From Manihot esculenta (taxonomy: Eukaryota; Streptophyta; Magnoliopsida; Malpighiales; Euphorbiaceae), in contig NC_035170.2 of assembly GCF_001659605.2 (NCBI RefSeq), forward strand, positions 11,086,817 to 11,150,816: a stretch of 64,000 nucleotides of DNA, in the 5' to 3' direction. The notes under the pieces are model-generated. The model saw only the letters and a program-made list of their open reading frames with translations, was not told the DNA's origin and searched no databases. This document shows, piece by piece, positions 48,676 to 60,472 of this stretch. A program made the position numbers and the translations under genes. Every line of letters begins with the position of its first letter. Position 1 is the first letter of the stretch.

Positions 48676-49041
48676 TTATGACTTCTTAGTCATAGAAATA
48701 ACCACGAAGTTGTACTTGGTCTTTTCCTGTGACAAATGCTCGCCAACATTTCTAGAGTACCTTAAGAATAATTCATCAATTATGGCCTCTCCAAAATGGC
48801 TAACAAGCACGGATTCTGAGGCAGCTCTTACATGACAGGCCACATTTTTTCCACTTGTGTTCTTGTTGAAGGCATAATTCTGATTCTCATCATTGTCATT
48901 TGGATCCCAATTCAGTCTAATGTTATTTAGATTATTAATTTCAAAAGAACCCTCCTTTCCAATTATGTCTACCACTTCTCCACTGAAAGGAGTATAGTAA
49001 GGCATGTTGAAGGAATCCACATTGGCCTCTTCAATAAGTCC
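48676..49041 (-). pseudogene. SABATH gene exon 4 and stop
   Basis: 366 bp, 121 codons plus stop, from the acceptor TTTTCAG. It starts GLIEEANVDSFNMPYYTP and ends NFVVISMTKKS. LVSHFGEAIIDELFLRYSR is the conserved C-terminal helix of the family. It is separated from exon 3 by a 319-bp intron. Confidence 0.88.
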
Positions 49042-49360
49042 CTGAAAATAGGTGAATAATTATCATTAGAAATATGAAAATTTACTATTTAGTCCATTTA
49101 TTTTAACAAAACTAATTTCCTTCTCCTTCTATAAGTATGTATTATTTTTCAATCACTCTTTAGTCTATCTAGTTATTTCTAGTGTCAGCTTGAATTTCGT
49201 CCGGTTTTTATAATCAGAAAATATAACTATTTAAATTAGTAGCAGGATTAAAAAGAATATAAAATAAAAATATAATAAATTAACTAATTAATATAATTTT
49301 TAAAATAATATAATATATATATATATATGTACGAAAAAGGAAAAAGATGAAAGAACTAAC

Positions 49361-49615
49361 TTCTCTTGATATCTCAAGAAGAGATTGAGCCAATAGATAC
49401 CAGAACTGGATGCAATCATTGCAGGCTGGATCAGAAGTGCTTCTTCCAAGTAAAGTTAAAATCATCTGACCTTTTGATTTGAGTTCCTTTGCTCGACAAC
49501 ATAGAAATAATGAAAAATCCTTTTGAAATTGATCCAAATATGCTTCAAACACATTCTTTGGGCTTGTCTTTGATATGTAGATATTTCCTTTGTTATTCTC
49601 AATTCCTTCTAGAAC
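49361..49615 (-). pseudogene. SABATH gene exon 3
   Basis: 255 bp, 85 codons in phase 0, between CTACAG and the donor GAGAA/GTTAGT. It begins VLEGIENNKGNIYIS and includes QFQKDFSLFLCCRAKEL and MILTLLGRSTSDP, both characteristic of SABATH enzymes, then IQFWYLLAQSL, which contributes to the acyl-substrate pocket. No stop within it. Confidence 0.88.
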
Positions 49616-49814
49616 CTGTAGATTTATTATTCTTTATTAATCAAATTCTTGTGACTTTACTCCATAATGAATTAATTTCATATAAAATATAAATTGAAAT
49701 AATATATATATATATATATATAACTATTAAAGGTGTTTAATTATTCTAACCAAAATGTTACTAGCATTTTAGATAATACTAACAATAATGTATTTACACT
49801 AACTGCATCATATA

Positions 49815-51246
49815 TATTACTAGAAAGAGTACAATGAAAAAATTATGTATTTCTATTATATATTTTTTATAGAGATATCACATATATATATATATACAGA
49901 AGAGTATGAGGTAATTATGACAAGAATAATATTCGTTATAATTATGCTAAACAAATCTCCTATAATCATGCAAAGACTAATTTCTTATAATCATGTTAAC
50001 ATGAAAAGACTGATTTCCTATAATCATGCTAACATGCAAAGACTGATTTCCTATAATCATACTAATACCCCCTCAAACTCAAGGTGGTAGCGCAGGTGCC
50101 TACTTGAGTTTGCATCAGAGATCTTAGAAGCTACCTAGAAGATGCGGTTTGGTGACAATATCTGCAGTTTGGCTAGCAGATAAGACAGGAATCAAATATA
50201 TGGTGCCGTGAGCAACATGATGACGTACCAAATGACAATCAATTTCGATGTGTTTGGTACGCTCATGAAAGATATCATTATGAGAAATTTGTATGGCACT
50301 TCTATTGTCAAAATGAAGTATGGTGGCAGAAGAATGAGTAACACCCATATCAGTTAATAGCCACCGTAACCAAAATAGTTCAGATGTAGCATCAACAAGA
50401 GCACGATATTCAGATTTAGTGCTACAACGGGCAACAACAGTTTGTTTTTTTCTACACTAAGAGATAAGAGAATCTCCCAAGAAGAAACAATAACCAGTTG
50501 TAGAGCGATGATCAGTCGGATCGCCGGCCCAATCAGCATTAGAGTAGCCAGATAATACCAAGGAGGAGATAGCAGAGAAGTGTAAACCAAGAAAAAGAGT
50601 TCCTTTGAAATAACGAAGGATTCAAAGCACCGAAGAGAAATGAGTTGAACGAGGAGCAGACATAAATTGACTGACTAGATGAACAGCATATGAAATATCA
50701 GGTCAAGTAACCGTGAGATAAACAAGACTCCCAACAAGCCGAGTAGAACGATGGAGAGTAGTGGTAGGAGGAGATGCAGGCACAAGTACAGAATCAACAA
50801 CTGGTGCAGGTTCAACAGGAGCAGGTGGGGTGGGCTGGTATCAGAATCACCTGCATCAAAACTGTTTGAGTAATGCCTCAAGATCACTCATGGTGATGGC
50901 AGATTTCTCCATTTGTTCCTTGATTGCAAAGGAATAGAGATGAAGAGTGTGTGAAATACGTGGAGAGTCAGGTTGCTTGGTGGAAAACTAATCAGAATTA
51001 CAGAGAGAGAAAAGACCCCAAAAACTAAAAATCGAAGCCTTGCGGCTCTGATACTATATTAACAGAAAGAGTACAGATAATAATGAGAAAATTGTGTATT
51101 TCTATTATATATATTTTATAGAGATATTACATGTATATATACATATGAATATGAGCTAATTATGAAAAGAATAATAATCGTTATAATTATGCTAAACAAA
51201 TCTCCTATAATCATGTAGAGACTGATTTTCTATAATCATGCTAACA
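49815..51246 (-). mobile_element. Copia-D, internally deleted element in intron 2
   Basis: Minus-strand element of about 1.4 kb: 5' LTR 51246-51057, primer site (TAGTATCAGAGCC, one change from TGGTATCAGAGCC), a short gag start (MSDLEALLKQF near 50890), then a jump to a Pro-rich linker and the last third of pol (RT end and RNase H, about 50780-50130), PPT TTGAGGGGG and 3' LTR 50067-49815. About 3 kb of gag-pol is missing, and the rest has stops and frame changes. It has the same orientation as the host gene. Confidence 0.85.
49965..50067 (-). repeat. Tandem repeat in the 3' LTR of copia-D
   Basis: About three copies of a 32-bp unit (AAAGACTGATTTCC...GCTAACATG on the plus strand). The 5' LTR has one copy, which explains the 253 versus 190 bp LTR lengths. 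Confidence 0.8.
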
Positions 51247-51716
51247 ATATATAACTTTTTATTTTTAATTATTAAATATAAACTTCTTACTCATTTATTG
51301 TTTAATATAATTAAATATTAAATAAATAATAAATATTAACTAAATCATAATAATTCATAAATTTTTGTATATTACTATATATATTTTATTTTATTTTATT
51401 TTTGTTGTACTTTGTTAAATATTGTTATTATTTCCATATTATAATTATTGCAAACTGTCATTGTTAAGTATAATTTAAATATTTTTTAGTTAAAATATTT
51501 GTCTAATATTGGTATTTAAAATAAAATAATATAAATAACATAATCAATAAAAAAATATAAATGAACTAGTTTAGTTCCCTATCTTTTTTAAAATTTTTCT
51601 TTGACTACATATATAATTTGTTAAAGGTTAGAAATTAACATAACTATAAATTAAAATATATTGGAGGATATATAGTTTAACAACAATTAAAATGAGCAGA
51701 ATGAGCAAATCCATCC

Positions 51717-51752
<36 letters not shown>

Positions 51753-52530
51753 TTCCGTAAAATTATAATAAATAAATAATATACTGAATAGATAAGATTT
51801 AAGATTAAAATTCAAATTTTGAAATTTTTGTGTTAAACCAATTAATATGTTTTTTAATGAAACAAAGAGGAAAATAAAGAAAGAAAGATAGAAAAAAAAA
51901 AAAGAAATATTTTTTTATTTTTTTAATTTGAAAAATTATAATAAAAGGTAAAATGGAGTTTTATAGTAATAAAATCAAACTTGTTGAAGTTTTTTGAAAA
52001 AAAAATTAGAGTTGAATTATCAAACTGAAAATACAATCATAACTAATTAGCTGTATTTTCCATATATATATATCGTGTGGGTAATAATCTATTTTATGAT
52101 AAATTAATATAAAAAAATATTTAAGCAAATATAAAAATACAATATGAAATGAAGTAATTATAAGTAAAATAAGGATAATGATAATGAAAGCATTATGAAA
52201 TTAACATTATAATACTTGAATTCCGTGTGTTTTATAGAAAATATTTTATTAAAAATTATTTTGTAATAAAATAACTTAAATTTTTCATTGATTGTAATGT
52301 TAGAAAATAAGGACTTTTAATACAATTTTTCTATAGAAATTCATAGATTGTTTGGATTTGGATCAAGTACCCAGTTTGGAAAGTTTAGAAAAGTATGAAT
52401 TTAGATTTCAATCAAATCCAAGATAAATATGAAAACTTAAAATTAAGACTGTAAGATAAATAATCAAAGTTTCTTATTGACAAAATTTTTCCAAGTACTT
52501 GATTCAGAAATTGTAGGTGAAAATGCTTAC
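51247..52530. other. Rest of intron 2
   Basis: AT-rich DNA with an (AAT)11-12 microsatellite at about 51717-51751. No other feature supported. Confidence 0.65.
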
Positions 52531-52960
52531 CTGAGAAAGCCAATGTACACTGCAAGATGCATGGACAAAATCTAAGGTTTCACTAGGAAATAATCTCCCA
52601 TAAAATGTTCCTGGCATGCCAGATATGAAACAAGTTTCCATTTCCAAGTCTGTCTGTTTCTTGAGCTTCTCATAAAATTGAGGCAGTGATTTAAAAACAT
52701 TGTTAAAATCATTACCAGGAAGATCATTGAGAAACACTAGGTGCTCAGGAGAAGTTTGCCCTTTTTCTTTGCACTGAGTAAATATTGTGTTAATGATTAC
52801 TGACATGGCTTCTAAGGCATTAGGTCCTGAGGAGCAACCCATGTCCGCAATGGAAAATTTCTCAGACAAGGATTTTGCATAGAAAGCCTTCACTGTCTCC
52901 TCTAACATTGGTCTTCACTGTCTCCTCTAGCATTGGTCTTACCTTATTCATTATCAATCT
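52531..52960 (-). pseudogene. SABATH gene exon 2, with frameshifting duplication
   Basis: 430 bp between TATTACAG and the donor CTCAG/GTAAGC. It encodes the core of the SAM-binding fold: ADMGCSSGPNALE, then FLNDLPGNDFNNVF and ETCFISGMPGTFYGRLFP, ending SCSVHWLSQ. Units of 25 bp at 52913-52937 and 52888-52912 are repeated in tandem with one mismatch; removing one copy gives exactly 135 codons in phase. With both present, translation leaves the frame after MLEETVK and soon stops. Confidence 0.88.
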
Positions 52961-53297
52961 CTGTAATAAAAAAAATAAATAAAATAAAATTACAGAGATC
53001 TTAATATATTTACATATACTGTAGATTTAATGAATATATAAATCTTTTATGCTAAAAAATAATGAGATGAGAATATGATCATATACTGATTTCCGTAAGA
53101 GATTTTTGAAAAAATGAACGTAAAATTTTTCTTTTATAAATAAATTGTAAAATGTCAATCACTATTTTAATTTTTATTTATCACTAAGATAATCAACCGT
53201 TCTCATCTTTTAATTAAAAAAAAAATTTAGCAGCAAACTTAAATATGTTATTAAGTTCATTGTTAATCTGCGTATTTTAAATACCTATATATTATAT

Positions 53298-53655
53298 TTT
53301 CTTTTATTATTTTATTCATTCAATTATTTACTTCTTTCTCCAATAATTTTTTTTTCATTTTATTTTTTCTTTAATTATTTATTTTTTCTCTTAATTTCTT
53401 ATTTTTTAATCTTTTTTTCTCATAAATTTCTTTCCTTTTTCTTTTTCTTTCTATTATTTCCTCTTTTTTTTCGCATATTCACTTCTTTTCCTATCATTTT
53501 ATTCCATTCTCTTATTTTCTTCCCTTTTTTCTTATTTTCTCTTTCTTTTTTCATTTTCTCTCATTTTTTCCATTTCTTCTCAATTCCTCATTTTCTTCCC
53601 CTTTTTCTTTATTTTTTCTATTTTTTATCATTTTCTTTTATTTTTTTTTTCAACT
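53298..53655 (+). repeat. Long polypyrimidine tract in intron 1
   Basis: About 350 bp composed almost only of C and T on the plus strand (TTCTTTTCCTTTTTC-type text, scattered A), thus purine-rich on the sense strand of the gene. Such tracts can form triplex DNA; no function shown. Confidence 0.75.
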
Positions 53656-53919
53656 TTTGCTATTAAATTTTATTATAATTAATTTTCATAAATTAAAATA
53701 ATTTAACACTATAAAATTAATATTTAATTATAATATTTTAACATAAGTTTTTTATAATTATTTAAAATTAACTATAAAATTCAACTATGTTACCAAATTT
53801 AATAATGATTTAATACGGATTTAAAATTCAGTAAAGACTGATTTAATTTTTTTTTTAATTTTATTAAATTAATAGCTGATTTCATTAAATTTGCTTGGTA
53901 ATACTATTAATAGTGAGCA

Positions 53920-54345
53920 GCATTAGGTTTAAATTATAAAATTAACCGAACTGAATTAATTAAAAATTTTAATTTGATTTTTTATTCATTTTAATTTGAT
54001 TTTTAATTTTAAAAATTTAAGTTATTTCAATTCAGTTTTGTTTTGATCAGAAAAAAATAAGAATATATTATTTTCGATAATATAGAGAGATTAGATTATA
54101 ATCAAAATTAAAATATTTCAATTAAATTTTAGAATATCAAAAATAAAGTGTAAAAAATAAAAAATCTATTAAAAAATTAAACCAGTCAAATCGAATCAAA
54201 CTGAATCAGATCGATTTGATTCGGTTCGAATTTTTTTCTAAAATAAATTCAGTTTAATTTTTATAAATACTAAAATTTTGATTTTCAGTTTATTAAGTTA
54301 GTTTCAATTTTAAATTCAACCAACAGAATGTTCACTCCTAATTAT
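53920..54345. mobile_element. MITE-like repeat related to 38853-39320
   Basis: Begins GTGAGCAGCATTAGG and ends CAGAATGTTCACTCC, roughly inverted ends, with TTAACCGAACTGAATT near the left and TTCAACCAACAGAATG near the right, and GATTCGGTTCGAA inside. It lies in intron 1, outside the duplicated part. Confidence 0.5.
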
Positions 54346-55953
54346 CGTTATCGAACACAATCTAGAATATCTCCATTATGCTTATAATCTGGGATCATTG
54401 ACCTGTTAGCTAGCAATATCTGTTATTAAGTAGCTGGCTACATCATCATCGATAAAAAAATATTATATTTATATTCATCTTCTTATCGTGTAAAAGAAAA
54501 AGGATAACAGAGACAAATGTATGCTATTCTTTTACACTATTCGAGTTCTAAACATTTCATTATATTCATTCTACTCTCCGGTATATTAACTTGAGTATCG
54601 AAATAACTGTCGTAAGCACCCATCACTTTCCGTTTTCTTTCTTACAAGTTTAGTCAATCACAACACAATAATTTTTTTCAGCCGCATCACTTACAAGGTT
54701 AACCATCACAATTTTAAGAGCATAAATGAATTAAACTATTCATGAGCTATTCAAATCTCAACTTAATAAAAGTTTGATTCATTTCTATTTATTTTTTAAA
54801 TGAGACAAACTTAAATTTAATTTTTAGAATTGTATAATAAATAAGTGAATGTTGAACTCAATAATATTGAACTCGTTCACTCATTTAATAAATAAATTAA
54901 ATATTTAACTCATCTACTTTTAATGATTACAATATTCTTCGTTTATAATGTAATATTTCGAAACCAAAACTCATTAAGATCATAGATAAAAAAATAAATT
55001 AATATTGCTTATAACCTATTTGAATATAAATTAATAAAAATATTTGACTCGTTTAAACTCGATCATTAAATAAACTAAATTTAAATTTATTAATATTTAA
55101 TTCAAATTTAAAATTAATAAAATTTTAGTACTCCTTGACCCTATTTATTAAATAAACTAAGTCTAAACTTAATAATATTCGATTTAAGTTTGTAATAAGT
55201 TCAACATAGATTCAATCTCGACAAAGGTTTAACAAACTAAACTTGAGCTGTCTAAAGTCTATTTCAACTCCATTCATTACACCATGTTATAGTATTAACC
55301 AGGTGATGAAGCACCTTACCTTTCTCCTACTACAATTTGGCCCAAAACTAAGGTTGTATTAATTGTTTCATGAAAAATATTTCAAAAAAAGTTTAATATT
55401 TTTGAATATTTAGAGTATTAAAAAATTAATTAATAAAATATATTTTACTTATAAAAAATAAATAATTTTAAAAAAATGACATCCTCTTTTTTTTTTTTTA
55501 AAAAAAGTTATCTTTTTACACTTTGAGCATTTTACAAACATTTATATATAAATTTATTTATATATTTTATTTTTTAAATTAGAATTAAATAACAAAAAAT
55601 AAATTATTTTGTTAGAAAATATTTTATACCAAAAATATTTTTCATGAAAAATAATATTTTTCACAAAAATATTGATTTTAAATTCACTTAAATTAAATTA
55701 AATTAAAATTTCAATTTAATTCGATTAGATATTTATATTTGCCTTTTTAACATTTTATTTTCTAAAAAACCCTCAGATTATTTATAAAGAAAACTATCCT
55801 AAACTAATTCTATTAGATATAATTTAGATAAATTTAAATTCGGTTCATTTAAATTATAAATGAGTTTAATACTAATTGAATTCGGGATCAAAATTTAATT
55901 TTGATATATTTTAAATAAGTTGAATTTGAGTTGAGATATTAAAATTTGTGGGA
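54346..55953. other. Intron 1 DNA; right arm begins near 55025
   Basis: AT-rich. From about 55025 to 55953 it is the inverted partner of 45989-46518. No coding signal. Confidence 0.65.
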
Positions 55954-58900
55954 TGTTAGAACTGTACATAATTATAGGCTAATTGATTGATAGAGTATTC
56001 TTAGGACTTGTCTTAATAAGGTCTTGTAATTTATATATATATACACTTACTGGAGAAATATACGGAAATTATCCAATTATTTATTATTTTATTACATGGT
56101 ATTAGAGCTATTTCCGTAAAGATTTAATTTTTTTCTCTCTTGTCGAGTTTGAAATTTTTTTTGGAGACTTAGAACTCCTGTTCTCATGGGTTACCCATTT
56201 AGGGTAATATTTGTCTCTTACCACCCACCTAAGGAGGTCGCCAGAGTCGTCTTACAGGCTTCTTGTTAAATTTGTGGTGTGTTTGCCATTTGGGTGTTGA
56301 GTTGAGGTGTTTTTAATACAGTACACACCAGGTACTGTCCACTGGGTTACTGTTTACTGGGTTAGATTTTGTTATCTTCCTTTAATTCGTTTAAAGGTAT
56401 AGGAGTATAGGGTTTTGGTTGAAATGATTTCTGATAGTAAGACCCATATTATTAAAATTATCCTAATGTCTTCAGTAGCGGCTGAGACAGGTAAAACGTG
56501 TCTTATTTGCTCTTCATATAAATGGGTCATTGATTTTGGTATCACGGATCACATGATAGGTAATCCTCTTATTTTTACTAGCTTTCGATCTCATAAAGCA
56601 CCTTCTCATGTTATTATAGCTGATGGGTCAACCTATAATGTTGAGAGTTTTAGAACTGTTAAACCTACTCTTTCTATTACCCTATCATCTGTGCTAAGTT
56701 TACTTAATCTTGATTTTAATTTAATCTCCGTAAGTAAACTTACCAAAGACCTAAATTATTGTGTTTCCTTTTTTCTTGATCATTGTCTCATTCAGAAACT
56801 TGTGATAAAGCATATTATTGGTAAATGGCATGTATATGGGGGTCTCTACATTTTGGATACATGAGTGACTCGTTCTGTTGCCTGCTCCAGTTTCGTGTCT
56901 TCGTTTGAAGCACATTATCGGTTGGGACACCCTTCTTTACCGATTTTGAAGAAGTTATGCCCTCAATTTCATAAGATATCTTTACTGGAATGTGAGTCAT
57001 GTCATTTTGCAAAATATCATCGAAACTCTTGTAAGTCCTAGAGTCAATAAACGAGCTGAATCTGCTTTTGAATTAGTTCATTCAGATGTTTAGGGCCTAT
57101 GTCCAGTTGGATCTAATACTGGATTCAAATATTTTATCACTTTTGTGGATGATTACTCTAGAATGACTTGGATTTATTTTATGAAGTATCGTTCAGAAGT
57201 ATTTTTTTCATTTTTCTGCCTTTTATGCTGAAATCAAGACTCAATTTAATATTTATTTGCAAATTTTGCATAGTGACAATGCTAAAGAATATATGTCAAA
57301 ATCATTCCATGCTTATATGACTCAACATGATATTCTTCACCAATCGTTATATATTGATACACCCACTCAAAATGGGGTAGCTGAAACGAAGAATCGACAT
57401 CTCCTTAAGACTGCTCGAGCTCTGTTGTTTCAAATTCAAGTTCTTAAGCAATTTTGGGCCAATGCTGTCTCTACTGCATGCTTTCTCATTAATCGCATGC
57501 CCTCCACAGTACTAAACGGTAATACTCCTTATAATGTCATCTTTCCTAAGAAGCTATTATTTCCTCTCAAACCGCAACTGTTTGACAGCACTTGCTATGT
57601 TTGGGATGTCAGACCTCATGTAAATAAACTTGATCCTAAAGCTTTGAAGTGTATTTTTTGGGATATTCTCGTCTTCAGAAAGGGTATAGGTGTTACTCTC
57701 CAGACCTCAACAAATATCTGGTCTCAACAGATGTAGCCTTTTCCAAGCAAATTCCTTTTTATACTGTCGTACAAACCTCTCCTGATCAAGATGAGGACGA
57801 TGAGTGGCTCATCTATAGAATCATATCTAATGGTGGGACCTCTTCGAGTGTGCCTTTTATTGTAATAGTAACATTCCTCCTAATACTCAGCCTACTTTTA
57901 AATCGTCAATTGTTCAAGTTTATTCTCGGAGACCAATACCTGATGATACATGTCCTGCACCAGAATCTTCTTCGCCATCGGACCCACTACCGAGTGACCT
58001 TGACCTCCCCATTAGTCTTTGTAAAGGTAAACGACAGTGTAAATCTACCTATTATGTTGCAACCTTTCTATCTTATGATCACATGTCTCCTTCTTCTACC
58101 TTCTTAATTGTCTCTCTAGATTTCATTTATTTGCCTAAGACAGTTAAAAAGGCCCTAACTCATTCTGAATGGCGTGATGCAATGTTTGAAGAGATCAAGG
58201 CTCTAGATGAAAATCATACTTGGAAACTAATTGATTTACCCTCTGGCAAGAAGGCTGTGGGCTGTAAATGCATTTTTGCCATCAAAATCAATCCAAATGG
58301 TTCCATAGCGAGGCTTACTTGCCACCAAAGGTTATGCCCAAACCTATGGTGTTAACTATTCTAACACTTTTTCTCCTGTGGCAAAAATGACCTCAGTTCG
58401 CTTGTTCATCTCCCAAGCTGCTTCTCAGCATTGTCCTTTACACCAGTTAGATATCAAGAATGCATTTTTATATGGTGGCCTCCAAGAGGAGATATATATG
58501 GAGCAACCACCAGGGTTTGTTGCTTAGGGAAAGTATGGAAAAGTCTGCCATTTTAAGAAATCTTTGTATAGTTTAAAGCAGAGTCCCCGTACATGGTTTG
58601 GCAAGTTCAGTAAAGTTGTTCAAAAATTTAGATTGGAAAAAAGCAAGTGTGACCATTCAGTCTTCTATAGAAATTCAAATACTAGTATTATTTTACTTTT
58701 TGTATATGTTGATGATATTGTCATTACAGGGAATGATAGTACAGGGATCTATTCTCTCAAAAACTACTTGCATGTGAGTTTTCATACCAAAGACTTAGGT
58801 CAGCTTAAGTATTTCTTAGGAGTCGAAGTCTTGAGGAGTAAAGGGGAATTTTTCTGTCTCAAAGGAAGTATGTCCTTGACTTGCTTACAGAAACTAGAAA

Positions 58901-59844
58901 GATGGGAGCTAAACCATGTAGCACACCAATGATTCCTAATATATGTCTTATAAAGGATGACAGAGACCCTTATGCTAATCCAGAGAGGTACATGAGGTTG
59001 GTTGGAAAGCTTAATTACCTTATGGTGATGACTCAGCCAGATATTGCTTTTGCAGTAAGCATTATAAGCCAGTTCATGTCTGCACCTACAGTGAAACATT
59101 GGCTGCTCTAGAATAAATTCTATGTTATCTAAAAGGGATACTTTGACTCGGTATACTCTACAGTGATATGGACATACTGCACTTGAGTGTTTTTTTTATG
59201 CTGACTGGGGGATCTAAAAGTGATAGAAGGTCGACTATAGGCTACTGTGTATTTGTTGGAGAAAATCTAGTGTCTTAGAAAAGTAAGAAGCAAAATGTGG
59301 TATCCAAATCCAGTGCCGAGTCAGAATACAGAATCATGACTTAATCCACTTGTGAGATTCTGTGGATAAATCATCTGCTTAAGGAAGTTGGTATGGATGT
59401 TGCGTCACCCGCGAAACTTTGGTGTGATAATCAGGCTACTTTTTACATTGTTTCCAATCTAGTATACCACGAACGGACTAAGCATATTGAAGTTGATTGT
59501 CATTTCATTCGTGAGAATATTCAAAAAAATTTAATCTCCACCAGTTATGTGAAGACAGGAGAGCAATTTGGTGATCTATTTGCCAAAACTTTAAATGGGT
59601 CTCGAATAGAATATCTTTCTAATAAGTTGAACATGATAAATATCTATGATGCAACTTGAGGGGGAGTGTTATAGTGGGAATATAATCTGTACATAATTAT
59701 AGGAGAATACATAATTATAGGCTAATTGAATGATATAAGATTTTTAAGAATTGGTTTAACAAGACTTTGTAATTTGTATATATACACACTTATTTCAATG
59801 GAGAAATATACAAAAATTAATCAATTATTTTTTATCTTATTACA
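55954..59844 (+). mobile_element. Copia-C, right copy, in intron 1 and antisense to the gene
   Basis: LTRs of 143 bp (55954-56096) and 178 bp (59667-59844), primer site TGGTATTAGAGC right after the 5' LTR and a purine tract TTGAGGGGGAG before the 3' LTR. Domains in order: protease (56415-56864), pre-integrase zinc finger (LGHPSLPILKKL, about 56920), integrase (57257-57736), RT (58160-58800, YVDDIVITGND) and RNase H (59393-59659). Broken by many stops and frameshifts. gag is absent. The base pairs after the 3' LTR are AGGAA; before the 5' LTR they are TGGGA, while the left copy keeps AGGAA there. Confidence 0.92.
56415..59659 (+). pseudogene. Broken pol gene of copia-C, right copy
   Basis: Recognisable blocks: protease with WVIDFGITDHM, where copia proteases have D-S-G or D-T-G; integrase with HSDNAKEY and TPTQNGVAETKNR, and the helper stretch FWANAVSTACFLINRMPS; RT with CHFKKSLYSLKQSP and FVYVDDIVITGN; RNase H with NPVYHERTKHIE-like text (SNLVYHERTKHIEVDCHF) and LFAKTLN. 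At least six frame changes or stops separate them. D-F-G occurs in both copies, so the change predates the duplication. Confidence 0.88.
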
Positions 59845-60358
59845 AGGAAAAATAAAAAGATAAAATGAATATGAACTTGTAATTTGAAAAAATAATTTAA
59901 ATCTGACAAATGAACCGCAGATTTGGAGCTAATTGATTGAGTTGCATTTCAAGTAGTTGTCAATCTTATTACAAGCTCAACTTTTTTGATCAAAAAAATT
60001 TTTTTACATAACTAAAGATATTTTCGGACCCATTAAATTGAGATTAAATCCTATTTGTACCGGATCAATCCACTGAGAGATAAAGTATTCCCATCAAGTA
60101 TTTATTCCATACCTAAAAATCGAATTATCAATCTCACTTAATGGAGAAAAATATCTAATCAACTCATTATTGAGATATATGTTTTTTTTTCATAATTCAA
60201 ATTCAACTGACTTCACATAAGGCGTGTGGTGCAGATTTAATCTTATATTTAGAGCCACTTATAAAATTAAATTAATTCTTAGAATGAGTGGTTTATTGAA
60301 TATATAATTAGATGTATATACAAAATTAAAAGAAATAAAAATGAAGGGAGAGAGAGAC
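59845..60358 (-). other. Intron 1, 5' part, between exon 1 and copia-C
   Basis: About 510 bp. 60030-60358 pairs with 39877-40207 of the left arm. Confidence 0.75.
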
Positions 60359-60472
60359 CTGGAGGGAAGAGTTGCGAGCATAACTTTGAAAGCCATCTCC
60401 TCCATTAACGTGAAGGATGTACTCCAACTGCTTAGTTTGGTTGTTCTCCATGCCTTCTAATGCCATTCGCAT
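60359..60472 (-). pseudogene. SABATH gene exon 1
   Basis: 38 codons: MRMALEGMENN...HVNGGDGFQSYARNSSLQ, ending CTCCAG before GTCTCT. Three in-frame ATGs are at 60472, 60466 and 60451. The TATA box (60499-60506) is 26 bp from the first, so 60451 (MENNQTKQLEY) may be the one used. The SYARN stretch corresponds to the SAM-binding SYAKN of the family. Confidence 0.88.

Larger units (their letters stand above)
48676..60472 (-). pseudogene. SABATH-family carboxyl methyltransferase gene, frameshifted in exon 2
   Basis: Four exons on the minus strand: 60472-60359, 52960-52531, 49615-49361 and 49041-48676, all with GT/AG junctions in phase 0, the usual SABATH layout. SABATH enzymes transfer a methyl group from S-adenosylmethionine to carboxyl (or ring N) groups of small molecules such as salicylate, benzoate, jasmonate or xanthine derivatives, in the cytosol. 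Without the lesion the product would be about 379 residues, normal for the family. Motifs: DMGCSSGPN, NDLPGNDFN, ISGMPGTFYGRLFP, WLSQ and a C-terminal LVSHFGEAIIDELF. A 25-bp tandem duplication in exon 2 shifts the frame early, and no alternative acceptor that I tested by eye restores it. Intron 1 (7.4 kb) holds copia-C; intron 2 (2.9 kb) holds copia-D. Substrate cannot be told. Confidence 0.88.

Noticed and set aside
52504..52908. An intact single-exon methyltransferase of 134 residues
   Set aside because: It starts at an internal Met after the frameshift and runs past the splice donor into the intron; it is only part of exon 2.
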